A DNA stretch of 37,317 bases. Source: Pseudomonadota bacterium. GTDB taxonomy: Bacteria > Pseudomonadota > Gammaproteobacteria > Steroidobacterales > Steroidobacteraceae. The stretch is taken from assembly GCA_025356815.1 (NCBI GenBank), contig JANXQL010000005.1, positions 1 to 37,317 of the forward strand, read 5' to 3'. The position numbers were made by a program, and so were the translations under genes. Shown here in pieces: positions 1 to 8,935 of this stretch. Every line of letters starts with the position of its first letter. Position 1 is the stretch's first letter. Below the pieces are notes generated by a model that was given only the letters and a program-made list of their open reading frames with translations, was not told where the DNA came from and searched no databases.

Positions 1-876
1 GAGTACTATCTCGCGCGCGGCATGAAGATCGACGATTTCGCGCCGAACCTGTCGTTCTTCTTCTCCAACGGCATGGACCCTGAGTACACGGTCCTCGGAC
101 GGGTGGCGCGTCGGATCTGGGCGCGGGCGATGAACGAGCGCTATGGCGCCAGCACCCGCAGCCAGATGTTGAAGTACCACATCCAGACCTCGGGCCGCTC
201 GCTGCATGCGCAGGAAATCCAGTTCAACGATATTCGCACGACGCTGCAGGCGTTGTACGCGCTGCTCGACAACTGCAACTCGCTGCACACGAACGCGTAC
301 GACGAGGCGATCACGACGCCTACCGAAGAATCCGTGCGGCGCGCGGTCGCAATCCAGCTGATCATCAACCGCGAGTTTGGCCTGAACTTTTGCGAGAACG
401 CCTGGCAGGGCAGCTTCATCGTTGACCAGATCACAGATCTGGTCGAGGAGGCCGTCTACAAGGAGTTCGAGGCGATCTCGGAGCGCGGCGGCGTACTGGG
501 TGCAATGGACACGATGTACCAGCGCGGCAAGATTCAGGACGAGAGTCTGTATTACGAGCACAAGAAGTTCGATGGTTCGCTGCCGCTGATCGGCGTCAAT
601 ACGTTCCTGCCGAAGGACCACGCTGGCGAGATCACCACGACGATCGAGCTGATCCGCTCGACCGAGGCCGAGAAGCAGCAGCAGATCCGCAACGTCGAGG
701 CCTTCCAGGCGGTTCGCAACACGCTCGCGACGGACGCCCTGTCCTCGTTGCAGGCAGCCGCACGGGCGCGCCGCAATGTCTTTGAGAGCCTGCTCGAGGC
801 GGTCAAGTACTACTCGCTGGGGCAGTTGAGCCACGGCCTGTATGACGTCGGCGGCGAATATCGGCGCAGCATGTAA
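1..876 (+). CDS. icmF: Fused isobutyryl-CoA mutase IcmF, C-terminal part (5' end outside window)
   Basis: The open frame runs from base 1 ([17 protein letters not shown]) to a TAA at 874-876, so the first ATG at 22 is internal and the gene begins upstream of the window. The protein matches the C-terminal end of the substrate-binding TIM-barrel region of IcmF. IcmF is the adenosylcobalamin enzyme that interconverts isobutyryl-CoA and butyryl-CoA (and related branched acyl-CoAs) and carries its own G-protein chaperone. Visible family segments are [52 protein letters not shown] and the closing VGGEYRRSM. This ending fits IcmF better than ordinary methylmalonyl-CoA mutase. The B12-binding and GTPase domains would lie upstream and cannot be checked. 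An acyl-CoA dehydrogenase follows after 27 nt, suggesting a shared transcript for branched-chain acyl-CoA use. Confidence 0.9.
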   Translation, partial: EYYLARGMKIDDFAPNLSFFFSNGMDPEYTVLGRVARRIWARAMNERYGASTRSQMLKYHIQTSGRSLHAQEIQFNDIRTTLQALYALLDNCNSLHTNAYDEAITTPTEESVRRAVAIQLIINREFGLNFCENAWQGSFIVDQITDLVEEAVYKEFEAISERGGVLGAMDTMYQRGKIQDESLYYEHKKFDGSLPLIGVNTFLPKDHAGEITTTIELIRSTEAEKQQQIRNVEAFQAVRNTLATDALSSLQAAARARRNVFESLLEAVKYYSLGQLSHGLYDVGGEYRRSM

Positions 877-903
877 GGCACAGTGCGAAGAAGAGGACAT
901 CCC

Positions 904-2664
904 ATGTATCGCGCTCCCTTGAAGGAAATACGGTTCGCGCTCCACCAGCTGGTGGGCGACGCGCAGCTCACCAGCACCGCGGGCTTCGAGGACTATTCGG
1001 TCGAGTACGCGGACACGGTGCTCGACGAGGCAGCGAGTTTCGCCGAGAGGGAGCTGGTGCCGATCAACGTCGTCGGCGATCGCAAGGGTGCTATCTGGAC
1101 GCCCGAGGGCGTAAAGCCGCCGGCCGAGTTCAAGGCCGCCTACGCAAAATACGCGGAGGCGGGCTGGTCGACGCTACGCGCGCCGACCGAGTTCGGTGGC
1201 CAGGGCGCGCCGACGGTGCTCAACACCGCGGTTGAGGAGATCTGGTCGTCCGCCAACCTCGCCTTCAAGCTCTGCCCGATGCTGACCCGCGGGGCGGTCG
1301 AGGCGCTCGTCCACTGCGGCAACGATGACCAGAAGCGGCGCTTCCTGCCCAAGCTCGTCAGTGGGGCCTGGACTGGAACGATGAACCTGACTGAGCCGCA
1401 GGCGGGCAGCGACCTCGGTGCCATCCGCACGCGGGCGGTGCCGGACGGCGAGAACTATCGCGTCTTCGGTGAAAAGATCTTCATTACCTACGGCGATCAC
1501 GACTTCACCGAGAACATCGTGCATCTGGTACTCGCGCGCATCGACGGTGCGCCGGCCGGGACGCGTGGCATCTCGCTGTTCATCGTCCCGAAGCACATCG
1601 TCGACGCAGGCGGAAATGTCGGTGCGGCGAACGACCTGCGCTGCTCCGCCATCGAGCGCAAGCTTGGCATCCATGCCAGCCCGACCTGCGTGATGACCTA
1701 CGGCGGGTCTGGCGACGGCGCGCTCGGGCACCTGGTCGGCGAGGCTAACCGCGGCCTTGAGTACATGTTCGTGATGATGAATGCGGCGCGGCTGTCGGTC
1801 GGCCTCGAGGGCTATGCCCTCGCCGAACGGGCTTACCAGCAGGCGGTGGAGTGGGCGCGCACGCGCGTTCAGGGGCGCCCTGCGGGCACGACCGGCGCGG
1901 CGATCATCGGCCACACCGACGTCAAGCGGATGCTGTTGACGATGCGTTCAGGTGTCAGCGCCGCGCGCGCGACGGCGCTCTATGCCGGACTGCAACTGGA
2001 CATTGCGGCGAACGCGTCGGATCCCGCGGTCCGAGCGAGCGCCCAGGCGCGCGGCGACCTGCTGATCCCGGTTGTCAAGGGCTGCTCCACCGAGATGGGC
2101 GTGACCTCGGCATCGCTAGGCATCCAGGTCCACGGCGGCATGGGCTTTGTCGAGGACACCGGCGCCGCGCAGCACCTGCGCGACGTGCGCATCACGACGA
2201 TCTACGAAGGCACAACCGGCATCCAGGCAATCGACCTGATTGGCCGCAAGGTCGGGCGTGACGGTGGCGCGGCGATGAGGGAGTTAATTGCGGACATGCG
2301 AGCGGACCTCGCTCGTCTGGACGCGTCGGCGGATGTCCGGGGGACGGCGGGCGAGGTGGGCGAGGCGTTCGACCGACTCGCCGCGGCAACCGCGGCAGTG
2401 CTGACGGCAGGCGCGCGCGGTGCCCAGTACGCCCAGGCGATCGCAGTCCCGTACCTGCACTTGGCCGGGACCGTGATCGGCGCATGGATGATGCTGCGGG
2501 CCTATGACGTCGCGACCCGTGACGACGCCTCCGATCCCGAGTTCCACGCGTCGAAGCGGCAGGAATGCAGGTTCTACCTCGACAACGTCCTGCCGCAAGT
2601 GCTGTCGTTGGCCCGCATCGTCGAGCGCGGTGCCGATAGCGTCGTGGATGCCGAATTCGCCTGA
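904..2664 (+). CDS. Acyl-CoA dehydrogenase with extra N- and C-terminal domains (DmdC-like)
   Basis: This is an FAD-dependent acyl-CoA dehydrogenase of about 586 residues, well above the usual 380, because it has the short N-terminal segment (MYRAPLKEIRFALHQL) and the C-terminal helical domain of the DmdC-type branch (3-methylmercaptopropionyl-CoA dehydrogenase and relatives). The flavin/substrate loop MNLTEPQAGSDLGAIRT and the catalytic-base motif TTIYEGTTGIQAIDLIGRK, with Glu in YEGT, are both intact. I chose the ATG at 904 because GAAGAGGAC at 889-897 is a good ribosome site for it. A GTG at 883 would precede that site and add a poor MRRRGHP leader. It lies just behind icmF, so a shared transcript in branched or short acyl-CoA oxidation is likely. 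The exact substrate is unknown: this subfamily is broad. Confidence 0.93.
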   Translation: MYRAPLKEIRFALHQLVGDAQLTSTAGFEDYSVEYADTVLDEAASFAERELVPINVVGDRKGAIWTPEGVKPPAEFKAAYAKYAEAGWSTLRAPTEFGGQGAPTVLNTAVEEIWSSANLAFKLCPMLTRGAVEALVHCGNDDQKRRFLPKLVSGAWTGTMNLTEPQAGSDLGAIRTRAVPDGENYRVFGEKIFITYGDHDFTENIVHLVLARIDGAPAGTRGISLFIVPKHIVDAGGNVGAANDLRCSAIERKLGIHASPTCVMTYGGSGDGALGHLVGEANRGLEYMFVMMNAARLSVGLEGYALAERAYQQAVEWARTRVQGRPAGTTGAAIIGHTDVKRMLLTMRSGVSAARATALYAGLQLDIAANASDPAVRASAQARGDLLIPVVKGCSTEMGVTSASLGIQVHGGMGFVEDTGAAQHLRDVRITTIYEGTTGIQAIDLIGRKVGRDGGAAMRELIADMRADLARLDASADVRGTAGEVGEAFDRLAAATAAVLTAGARGAQYAQAIAVPYLHLAGTVIGAWMMLRAYDVATRDDASDPEFHASKRQECRFYLDNVLPQVLSLARIVERGADSVVDAEFA

Positions 2665-2713
2665 CCCTGGCAGTGCGGCGGATGCGCCGAACTTCCGGGC
2701 GATCCGCGTCGAG

Positions 2714-3499
2714 TCAGCGGAATTCTGGCTTGCGCTTGGCCAGAAAGGCGCTCACGCCCTCTCTGCCGTGCGAGGTGCGGGTCGCCTCGCCGATCGATCG
2801 CGACTCGAGCTCCATCTGTGTCTCAAGGCTCGTCTCGAAGCTCGACAACAGCAGCCGGCGCGCCTGGCCCAGCGCCTGGGTGGCGCCGGCGGCGAGGGCT
2901 GCGGTCAGCTTGTCGGCCTCCGCCACGAGGTCCGCGTCGTCGACCGCCCGGGTAATCAGCCCCAGCGCGGCGGCTTCCTCGGCCGGGAGGCGACGATTGG
3001 TCAGCACGAGCTCCTGCGCGAGGCGCAGGCCGACCAGCCGCGGCAGCAGCCAGGTCGAGCCGCCATCCGGCGTCAGCCCGATCGCGGTGTAGGCGAGGGT
3101 CAGGTGCGCCGACTTTGCGGCCAGCACGAGGTCACCGAGCACTGCGAGGCTGAATCCGGCGCCGGCGGCGGGGCCGTTGATCGCGCAGACGAGCGGCTTG
3201 CGCATTCGCGACAGGCGCGAGATCGCCACATGCAGGTAGGCGGTGATCTCCTTGACCAGAGCACCGGCGTTGTCGCCTGCCTTGGCGAACCCGCCGACGT
3301 CGCCGCCTGCACAGAAGAGTCGCCCACTGCCGGTCAGTAGTACGCAGCGGATCGACTCGTCCTCGTCGCAGACCATCGCCGCTTCCATCAGCGCACGCGC
3401 CATCGGCACGTCGATCGCGTTGCCCACGGCGGGACGGTTCAGCGTCAGCGCGGCGACGGCACCGCGGCGCTCGAAGAGGACTAGAGATTCGGTGTTCAT
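2714..3499 (-). CDS. Enoyl-CoA hydratase/isomerase family protein (PaaG-like)
   Basis: A crotonase-fold protein of 261 residues starting MNTESLVLFERRGAVAALTLNRP. The two oxyanion-hole segments are clear (LFCAGGDVGGF and NGPAAGAGFSLAVLGD). The active-site strip AYTAIGLTPDGGSTWLLPRLVG resembles enoyl-CoA isomerases of the PaaG type, where the Asp of PDGGS is the key acid, more than classical hydratases that use two Glu. The frame stays open upstream to 3862, but only inside the neighbouring regulator gene, so I take the ATG at 3499, which begins the crotonase homology. It is the second gene of a TetR-1/crotonase pair (98-nt gap) and converges on the upstream acyl-CoA dehydrogenase. Its likely role is isomerisation or hydration of unsaturated acyl-CoA in beta-oxidation; the substrate cannot be seen. 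Confidence 0.92.
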   Translation of the reverse strand: MNTESLVLFERRGAVAALTLNRPAVGNAIDVPMARALMEAAMVCDEDESIRCVLLTGSGRLFCAGGDVGGFAKAGDNAGALVKEITAYLHVAISRLSRMRKPLVCAINGPAAGAGFSLAVLGDLVLAAKSAHLTLAYTAIGLTPDGGSTWLLPRLVGLRLAQELVLTNRRLPAEEAAALGLITRAVDDADLVAEADKLTAALAAGATQALGQARRLLLSSFETSLETQMELESRSIGEATRTSHGREGVSAFLAKRKPEFR

Positions 3500-3597
3500 C
3501 GTGGCGCCTTGAAGTGGCTGTTCGTCATCACGTTCTCCGGGAGGGTCGACACAGGGGCGATCGACGCGTCGTCGGTCGGCCGACGCGCGGACATCTA

Positions 3598-4215
3598 TCA
3601 GGTGTTCCGGCCTAGCTTTGCGAGATCCGTCATCGTTGCGTGGAACAGGCGGCGCGCGTGGTTGGGGCCGATCTTCTCGTCGAAATAGGCGACCGTGCGC
3701 AGGCCGATCAGCATCGCGTAGGCGAGTTCTGCGGACGTGGCTGCGCCCTCCGGCCCGCACGGGGCATTCGCGAACAGCTGCTGCAGGTACTGCTTGCAAG
3801 AAGCATCCAGTGCAGTCTTCTCGTGCGACAGGCGCCGGTCGTGCACGGCGACGCCGAAGCACTCAAGCATGAAGCCGATCTCGGATTTCTTGATCGCCTT
3901 GCCGGCGAAGAACAGGTCGGCGACCAGATGGATCTGGCGTTCCGGGGATTCGCCACGAAAGCTGTCGAGGCGCTCGATGAGTCGTTGGCCGACATTGGAG
4001 AAGTACTGCGCGAGGATCGCGGCGGTGCCGTCGAAGTAGTAGAGCAAGTGGCTTGGCGACATCCCAGCGGAACGGGCGACATCCGCGAGCGTCGTCTTGG
4101 CGTAGCCGTTCTCGATCACGCAGTCGTGTAGTGCCTGCAGGATCTTGCGGCGCCGGTCTTCGCCGCGCATTCTCGGCGGAGCCGGGGCCGACAGCGTTGA
4201 GTCATGATCGTCCAA
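3598..4215 (-). CDS. TetR-family transcriptional regulator (TetR-1)
   Basis: A 205-residue TetR/AcrR repressor. The N-terminal helix-turn-helix is plain: RRRKILQALHDCVIENGYAK, then TTLADVARSAGMSPSHLLYYF, residues about 22-63. The C-terminal ligand domain is closely similar to that of the regulator at 23306-23899. Shared stretches are AGMSPSHLLYYF, EIGFMLECFGVAVHD, AELAYAML-GLRT (AEVAYAML-VGLRT in the other) and AYFDE/SYFDE, so the two are paralogs. It starts the TetR-1/crotonase operon, whose upstream region carries an inverted-repeat element (4339-4382) repeated almost exactly before the operon containing the paralog. Autoregulation and control of the downstream crotonase, with an acyl-CoA ligand, is the simplest reading but is inferred. 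The ATG at 4215 fits the start of family homology. Confidence 0.93.
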   Translation of the reverse strand: MDDHDSTLSAPAPPRMRGEDRRRKILQALHDCVIENGYAKTTLADVARSAGMSPSHLLYYFDGTAAILAQYFSNVGQRLIERLDSFRGESPERQIHLVADLFFAGKAIKKSEIGFMLECFGVAVHDRRLSHEKTALDASCKQYLQQLFANAPCGPEGAATSAELAYAMLIGLRTVAYFDEKIGPNHARRLFHATMTDLAKLGRNT

Positions 4216-4550
4216 TTGCCACCATCCCGTCCGTATCGATTCGGACTCGACGCCCCCCGCACTGCTGCGGAGGCGAGGCCTTGAGGGCCGTAGGCCAAGA
4301 CAGCGATTTTACGCCGCCTGGACGCTGCCCGGGCTGCCTTGACAACCATGCTATTGTGTGGAAACTTTGAACAACATTCAAGCTCTGCGAGGCGCATCGG
4401 CAACGGGCCGCCGAGCGCGCAGAGCCGGGGGGCACCTCCAGTGACCGGGCGGAGCGCAGATGCGGAAGAGCGGTATCTGATCGCGCCGATCGGACACCCG
4501 GCCGCCGTCGGGTCACCGGCATCCCTGACCGCGCGCTGCGGATCGCGCCG
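4216..4550. other. Divergent intergenic region between TetR-1 and cofC
   Basis: About 335 nt with no convincing gene. It contains the repeated operator/promoter element at 4339-4382, described separately. The part nearer cofC (4383-4550) is G+C-rich and shows no clear sigma-70 boxes. The ribosome site before the cofC ATG is weak (GCGGATCGCGCCG), so cofC initiation is not well explained by what can be seen. Confidence 0.6.
4339..4382 (-). promoter_or_regulatory. Repeated TetR-type operator overlapping a minus-strand promoter (copy 1)
   Basis: On the plus strand this holds TTGACA (4339-4344), 12 nt, then TGTGGAAA, one base, TTTGAACAA, two bases and TTCAAG. The core TTGAAC-AAC-ATTCAA (4367-4381) is a near-perfect inverted repeat with one mismatch. 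Read towards TetR-1, it contains a plausible -35 (TTGAAT, complement of 4376-4381) and, 17 nt further on, a -10 (CACAAT, complement of 4353-4358). A repressor on the palindrome would therefore block this promoter. The same element, 23 of 26 positions identical with the same TTGACA spacing, lies at 26736-26779. Binding by TetR-1 or its paralog is inferred. Confidence 0.75.
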
Positions 4551-5252
4551 ATGACCCGGGACTGCTGGGCGCTCGTGCCGGTAAAGACCCGTGACCTGTG
4601 CAAGAGCCGGTTGTCCGGACGACTCCCCGCGGAAGCCAGGCTTTCGCTGGTTCGCTCCATGCTCGAGCGCGGCCTTGCTGCGCTGCGTGAATCGAAGACC
4701 GTGGATCGCATCGCGGTTGTGAGTCCTGAGCGTGACACGGTGCCTTCCGACATCCTGTTGCTCGCCGATCCCGGCGGTGGCCTCAACGCCGCACTCGAGG
4801 CAGGCAGGCTCGCCCTGCTCGCGCAGGGCGCCCGCGAATTGCTCATCCTGCCGGCGGACCTGCCGCTGGTGACCGCCGAAGACATCGACCTGTTGGTCGA
4901 GCGCGGCCGGCGCGGTGGCTTCGCACTCGCCACCGATGCCGCCGGTACCGGCACGAACGCGCTATACGTCGCACCGCCCGCGCCATTTCGCTTGCAGTTC
5001 GGCCCGGGCAGTTGCTTCCTGCACATGCAGGAGGCTGCGCGGCTTGGGCTCGGCGCGGAACTTCTGCACACGGCCGGCTTTGATCTCGATGTCGACGGTC
5101 CCTCCGAGCTGGGCGAACTCATCGCCCGTGACGAATCGCGCTATCGCGGGCTGCCGCTGCGAGCTGCGGAAGGCGCGCAGCCCGGTGGCGTGCCGATCAT
5201 CGGGGAACCGTCGTCCGATGAACTGCGTTCCTTCGCCGCTCGCCACAGGTGA
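4551..5252 (+). CDS. cofC: CofC/FbiD guanylyltransferase of F420 biosynthesis
   Basis: This 233-residue protein matches CofC/FbiD, the nucleotidyltransferase that activates a three-carbon phosphoacid (2-phospholactate, phosphoenolpyruvate or 3-phosphoglycerate, depending on the organism) with GTP, giving the GDP-linked donor used by CofD. Visible family features are VPVKTRDLCKSRL at the N-terminus (nucleotide loop), LLADPGGGLNAALEAG, LPADLPLVTAEDID (metal-binding Asp residues), GTGTNALYV and FGPGSCFLHMQEA, ending in a DLDVDGPSELGEL segment typical of the fold. It begins the first F420 block, followed after 35 nt by gnd, with cofD converging beyond. Which acid it uses cannot be decided by eye. 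That matters because CofE here lacks the reductase domain needed for the phosphoenolpyruvate route. Confidence 0.93.
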   Translation: MTRDCWALVPVKTRDLCKSRLSGRLPAEARLSLVRSMLERGLAALRESKTVDRIAVVSPERDTVPSDILLLADPGGGLNAALEAGRLALLAQGARELLILPADLPLVTAEDIDLLVERGRRGGFALATDAAGTGTNALYVAPPAPFRLQFGPGSCFLHMQEAARLGLGAELLHTAGFDLDVDGPSELGELIARDESRYRGLPLRAAEGAQPGGVPIIGEPSSDELRSFAARHR

Positions 5253-5287
5253 TTGGCGCCACCCTCGTCAACTGCGTATCGATCCCT

Positions 5288-6745
<1,458 letters not shown>

Positions 6746-6764
6746 GCTGGCAAAGCGGAGAGTT

Positions 6765-7700
6765 TCAGCGGCTGAGCTTGCGCACGCACGCGAGCATGAA
6801 CTGCGCGAGCCGTAACCGATCATCGAGCGTCTTCATCAGGGTTTGCGTCGAGAAGGTCGGGATTGGCAGGCGTGCGGCGTCGGCGGCATCGACCGTGTCG
6901 ACGACGAGTGCGTCGATCAGGCCCGCGTAGTGGGCGGCGATGGCGGCGGCGGATGACTCGACGCCGAGTTCAGCCATGATCTTCGCGGTCGGCCCCTTGA
7001 CCGCCGCCCTGCCGATCAGCGGGCTCAGTGCGACCAGTGGCACGCGCCGCTGCTCCAGCGCGGCGCGCAGTTCCGGGATCGCGAGCAGGGGGTCGATGCT
7101 CAGGTACGGGTTCGACGGGCACAGCACGATCGCTTCGAGTGCCGGATCCGACAGTGCGGCGACGACGTCCGGGGTTGGGCGCGCGCGGTCCGCGCCATCG
7201 AAGCGAATCGCTTGGAGGACGGGTTCGCAGCGGCGTCGAACGAAGTACTCCTGGAATGCGAGTTCGCCTTCATCGGTCGCAACGCGCGTCGCGACCTGAT
7301 CGTCGGTCATCGGCAGGATCGCAGCCTCAACGCCGAAGCGGTGGGCGAGGTCCGCGATGACGCTCGTCAGGCGGTCACCAGCCCGCAGGCGCTGCGTGCG
7401 ATACACGTGCAGCGCGGTGTCGGCATCGCCTAGGCGAAACCAGGTTTCCCCGCCCAGCGACTGGGTAACCCGCATCATCGTCCAAGTTTCATCGCGCCGG
7501 CCCCAGCCCTGCTCCGGGCTTTCAAGGTCGCCGAGCGTGTACAGAGCGGTGTCCAGATCCGGGCAGATCCTGAGGCCGAGATGGTCGAAATCGTCGCCCG
7601 TGTTGACGATGAGCCGCAGTGCGCCGGCGGGCAGCGCGCGATAGAGCCCGAGCGCGAGCTTGGCGCCGCCCACGCCACCGGATAGGGCAACTACAGTCAT
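6765..7700 (-). CDS. cofD: CofD/FbiA 2-phospho-L-lactate transferase
   Basis: A 311-residue CofD/FbiA protein, which transfers the phosphoacid moiety from the GDP-activated donor made by CofC to the deazaflavin precursor Fo, giving F420-0 or a related form. The signature segments are MTVVALSGGVGGAKLALGL at the N-terminus, NTGDDFDHLGLRICPDLDT, DDQVATRVATDEGELAFQEYFV, CPSNPYLSIDPLLAIPELR and SPLIGRAAVKGPTAKIMAELG. The length is normal for the family. It converges on gnd with a 19-nt gap. Its 5' side faces a divergent hydratase operon across 355 nt that contains a TTGAAC inverted repeat (7775-7791). No other copy is visible in the window, so this is the enzyme that joins the products of fbiC and cofC. 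Confidence 0.96.
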   Translation of the reverse strand: MTVVALSGGVGGAKLALGLYRALPAGALRLIVNTGDDFDHLGLRICPDLDTALYTLGDLESPEQGWGRRDETWTMMRVTQSLGGETWFRLGDADTALHVYRTQRLRAGDRLTSVIADLAHRFGVEAAILPMTDDQVATRVATDEGELAFQEYFVRRRCEPVLQAIRFDGADRARPTPDVVAALSDPALEAIVLCPSNPYLSIDPLLAIPELRAALEQRRVPLVALSPLIGRAAVKGPTAKIMAELGVESSAAAIAAHYAGLIDALVVDTVDAADAARLPIPTFSTQTLMKTLDDRLRLAQFMLACVRKLSR

Positions 7701-8055
7701 GGGGAAGCGGGTCTCCGAGAGGGCGTGGGGCGACCAGGGTCGGCCACTACGGAAGCGCGGCAGTGTCCGATGGATTGAACTAGACGTTCAAGCGATCCTG
7801 CGGACGGGGCGTCCTCCGGCAGCTGAATCGGCGCGACCGTCGGAGGGATTGTCGCAAGTTAAAATCAGTCACGCCGGTTTCTTTTGCGGCGGAGCAATCT
7901 ATATACTCGCTCCACCACACCCGGTGGCGCTCGCCGGGTTAAACGCAGCGCAGCAATGGCCCGTAGCCGGGCGTGATCCGCCGGCATCGATAGCAGCGCG
8001 CAACGGAGTAGTGATTCGGCGTTGTGCCGACCGCGCTCCACTGTCGAGGGAATTT
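7701..8055. other. Divergent intergenic region between cofD and the hydratase operon
   Basis: About 355 nt without a convincing gene. The frame of the downstream hydratase is open through it to 7660, but the translation has no family similarity until residue 1 of the GTG start at 8056. An inverted repeat lies at 7775-7791. An A+T-rich patch at 7857-7907 (AAGTTAAAATC, later CTATATACTC) could hold a plus-strand -10 box (TATACT, 7902-7907), but no matching -35 is evident. Confidence 0.5.
7775..7791. promoter_or_regulatory. Inverted repeat TTGAAC-N5-GTTCAA, candidate operator
   Basis: A perfect inverted repeat with 6-nt arms TTGAAC and GTTCAA around TAGAC, placed 75 nt upstream of the cofD start and 265 nt upstream of the hydratase start. 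The arms are the same as in the TetR-type element at 26764-26778, but the spacer is 5 nt rather than 3 and the flanking TGTGGAAA and TTGACA boxes are absent. Either a related regulator binds here or the match is chance. Confidence 0.35.
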
Positions 8056-8511
8056 GTGACCAGTGTTGTCGGTCCAGAGTTGCTGGCGCTGATCGGCAAG
8101 ACGGCTGCCCCGCAGACGCAGCTGGTCACGCGCCGCGACATTTGCAAGTACTCGGTTGCGACCAGCCAGCGGCAACGCAAATACCTCGACGGCGATGAAG
8201 CGCCACCGATGTTCCACGTCGCGCTGTTCTGGCCGGTGCTCCCGCTCGAGGAGCTCAGCGACAACGGCGTTGCGATCGATCCGATGTTCCCGGACATTCC
8301 TGGTCGGCGACCCATGGCCGGCGGCCTCAAGGTGGCCTTCCAGCGTCCGCTGAAGCCTGGCGACGAACTCACGGCGACGCGTACGCTGACCAACATCTAC
8401 TCGAAACTGGGGTCGAACGGCTCACTCGTGTTCGTCGAGGTGACGATGAACGTCGTCGATGCGGCCGGTGAGCTCGTGCTCACCGAGAAGACCACGCGGA
8501 TCATGAAATGA
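8056..8511 (+). CDS. FAS1-like/MaoC N-terminal hotdog dehydratase subunit
   Basis: A hotdog-fold protein of about 151 residues resembling the N-terminal (FAS1-like dehydratase, MaoC_dehydrat_N) half of two-part enoyl-CoA hydratases. Typical features are an N-terminal ITRRDI-like segment (LVTRRDICKYSVAT), the PPMFHVALFWPVLP loop, a RRPMAGGLKVAFQRPLKPGDELTATRTL strand pair and EVTMNVVDAAGELVLTEKTT. This half usually lacks the catalytic motif and pairs with a MaoC subunit, here the next gene, which overlaps it by 4 nt (ATGA). I chose the GTG at 8056, preceded by GAGGGA at 8046-8051, because family similarity begins there; a GTG at 8011 has its GGAG too close. The arrangement resembles heteromeric steroid-side-chain hydratases (ChsH-type). 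The substrate is unknown. Confidence 0.85.
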   Translation: MTSVVGPELLALIGKTAAPQTQLVTRRDICKYSVATSQRQRKYLDGDEAPPMFHVALFWPVLPLEELSDNGVAIDPMFPDIPGRRPMAGGLKVAFQRPLKPGDELTATRTLTNIYSKLGSNGSLVFVEVTMNVVDAAGELVLTEKTTRIMK

Positions 8512-8933
8512 ACGCCGTGCCAGACCTCAAGTTCCTCGCCCCCGGCCAGGACCTGCCCGTGCGAACGTTCCAGGCCGAACCGGTGCAGCTCTTTCTGTAC
8601 AACGCAGCGCTGTGGAATGCCGACCGCATTCATTTCGACTATCCGCATGCGACCGCGGTCGAGGGCTATCCCGCGCTCGTGATGGCGGGACCGCTGCTCG
8701 GTGACTGGCTCGCACAGGCGGCGAATGAGTGGGTTGGTGAGGCGGGCGTCCTTTGTTCGCTCGAGTATTCGAACCGGCGGGCCTGCTACGTCGGGGATGT
8801 GCTGCGCAGCGTCGGCAAGGTGAAATCGGTTGACGCGCCCAGTGGCGAGGTCGTGCTCGAACTCGCCATTCTCAACCAGCGCGATGAAGTGACGACGCCG
8901 GGGACGGCCGTCGTCCGGCTCGGGAGGCGCTGA
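8508..8933 (+). CDS. MaoC-like enoyl-CoA hydratase catalytic subunit
   Basis: A 141-residue MaoC/R-hydratase-type hotdog protein. The hydratase-2 motif region is present as LWNADRIHFDYPHATAVEGYPALVMAGPLLGDWL, with His42 and Asp44. Asn37 stands where classical R-specific hydratases have the catalytic Asp, as in the RIHYD-type members related to mitochondrial HTD2 and itaconyl/mesaconyl-CoA hydratases. It overlaps the preceding non-catalytic hotdog gene by 4 nt and is followed 2 nt later by the thiolase-like gene, so the three are almost certainly co-translated. The expected role is adding water across an alpha,beta-unsaturated acyl-CoA to give the 3-hydroxyacyl-CoA that the next protein could cleave or process. 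The specific acyl chain is not evident. Confidence 0.88.
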   Translation: MNAVPDLKFLAPGQDLPVRTFQAEPVQLFLYNAALWNADRIHFDYPHATAVEGYPALVMAGPLLGDWLAQAANEWVGEAGVLCSLEYSNRRACYVGDVLRSVGKVKSVDAPSGEVVLELAILNQRDEVTTPGTAVVRLGRR

Positions 8934-8935
8934 CG

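Noticed and set aside
883-903. GTG start giving a longer acyl-CoA dehydrogenase
   Set aside because: It lies upstream of the only good ribosome site, which is properly spaced for the ATG at 904.
3500-3862. N-terminal extension of the crotonase frame to 382 residues
   Set aside because: The additional part overlaps TetR-1 in another frame and has no crotonase similarity; the ATG at 3499 starts the family.
4339-4367. TTGACA as the -35 of a plus-strand promoter for cofC
   Set aside because: No reasonable -10 is found 16-18 nt downstream in either copy of the element, and the nearer genes lie on the minus strand. A plus-strand promoter is not excluded but is not supported.
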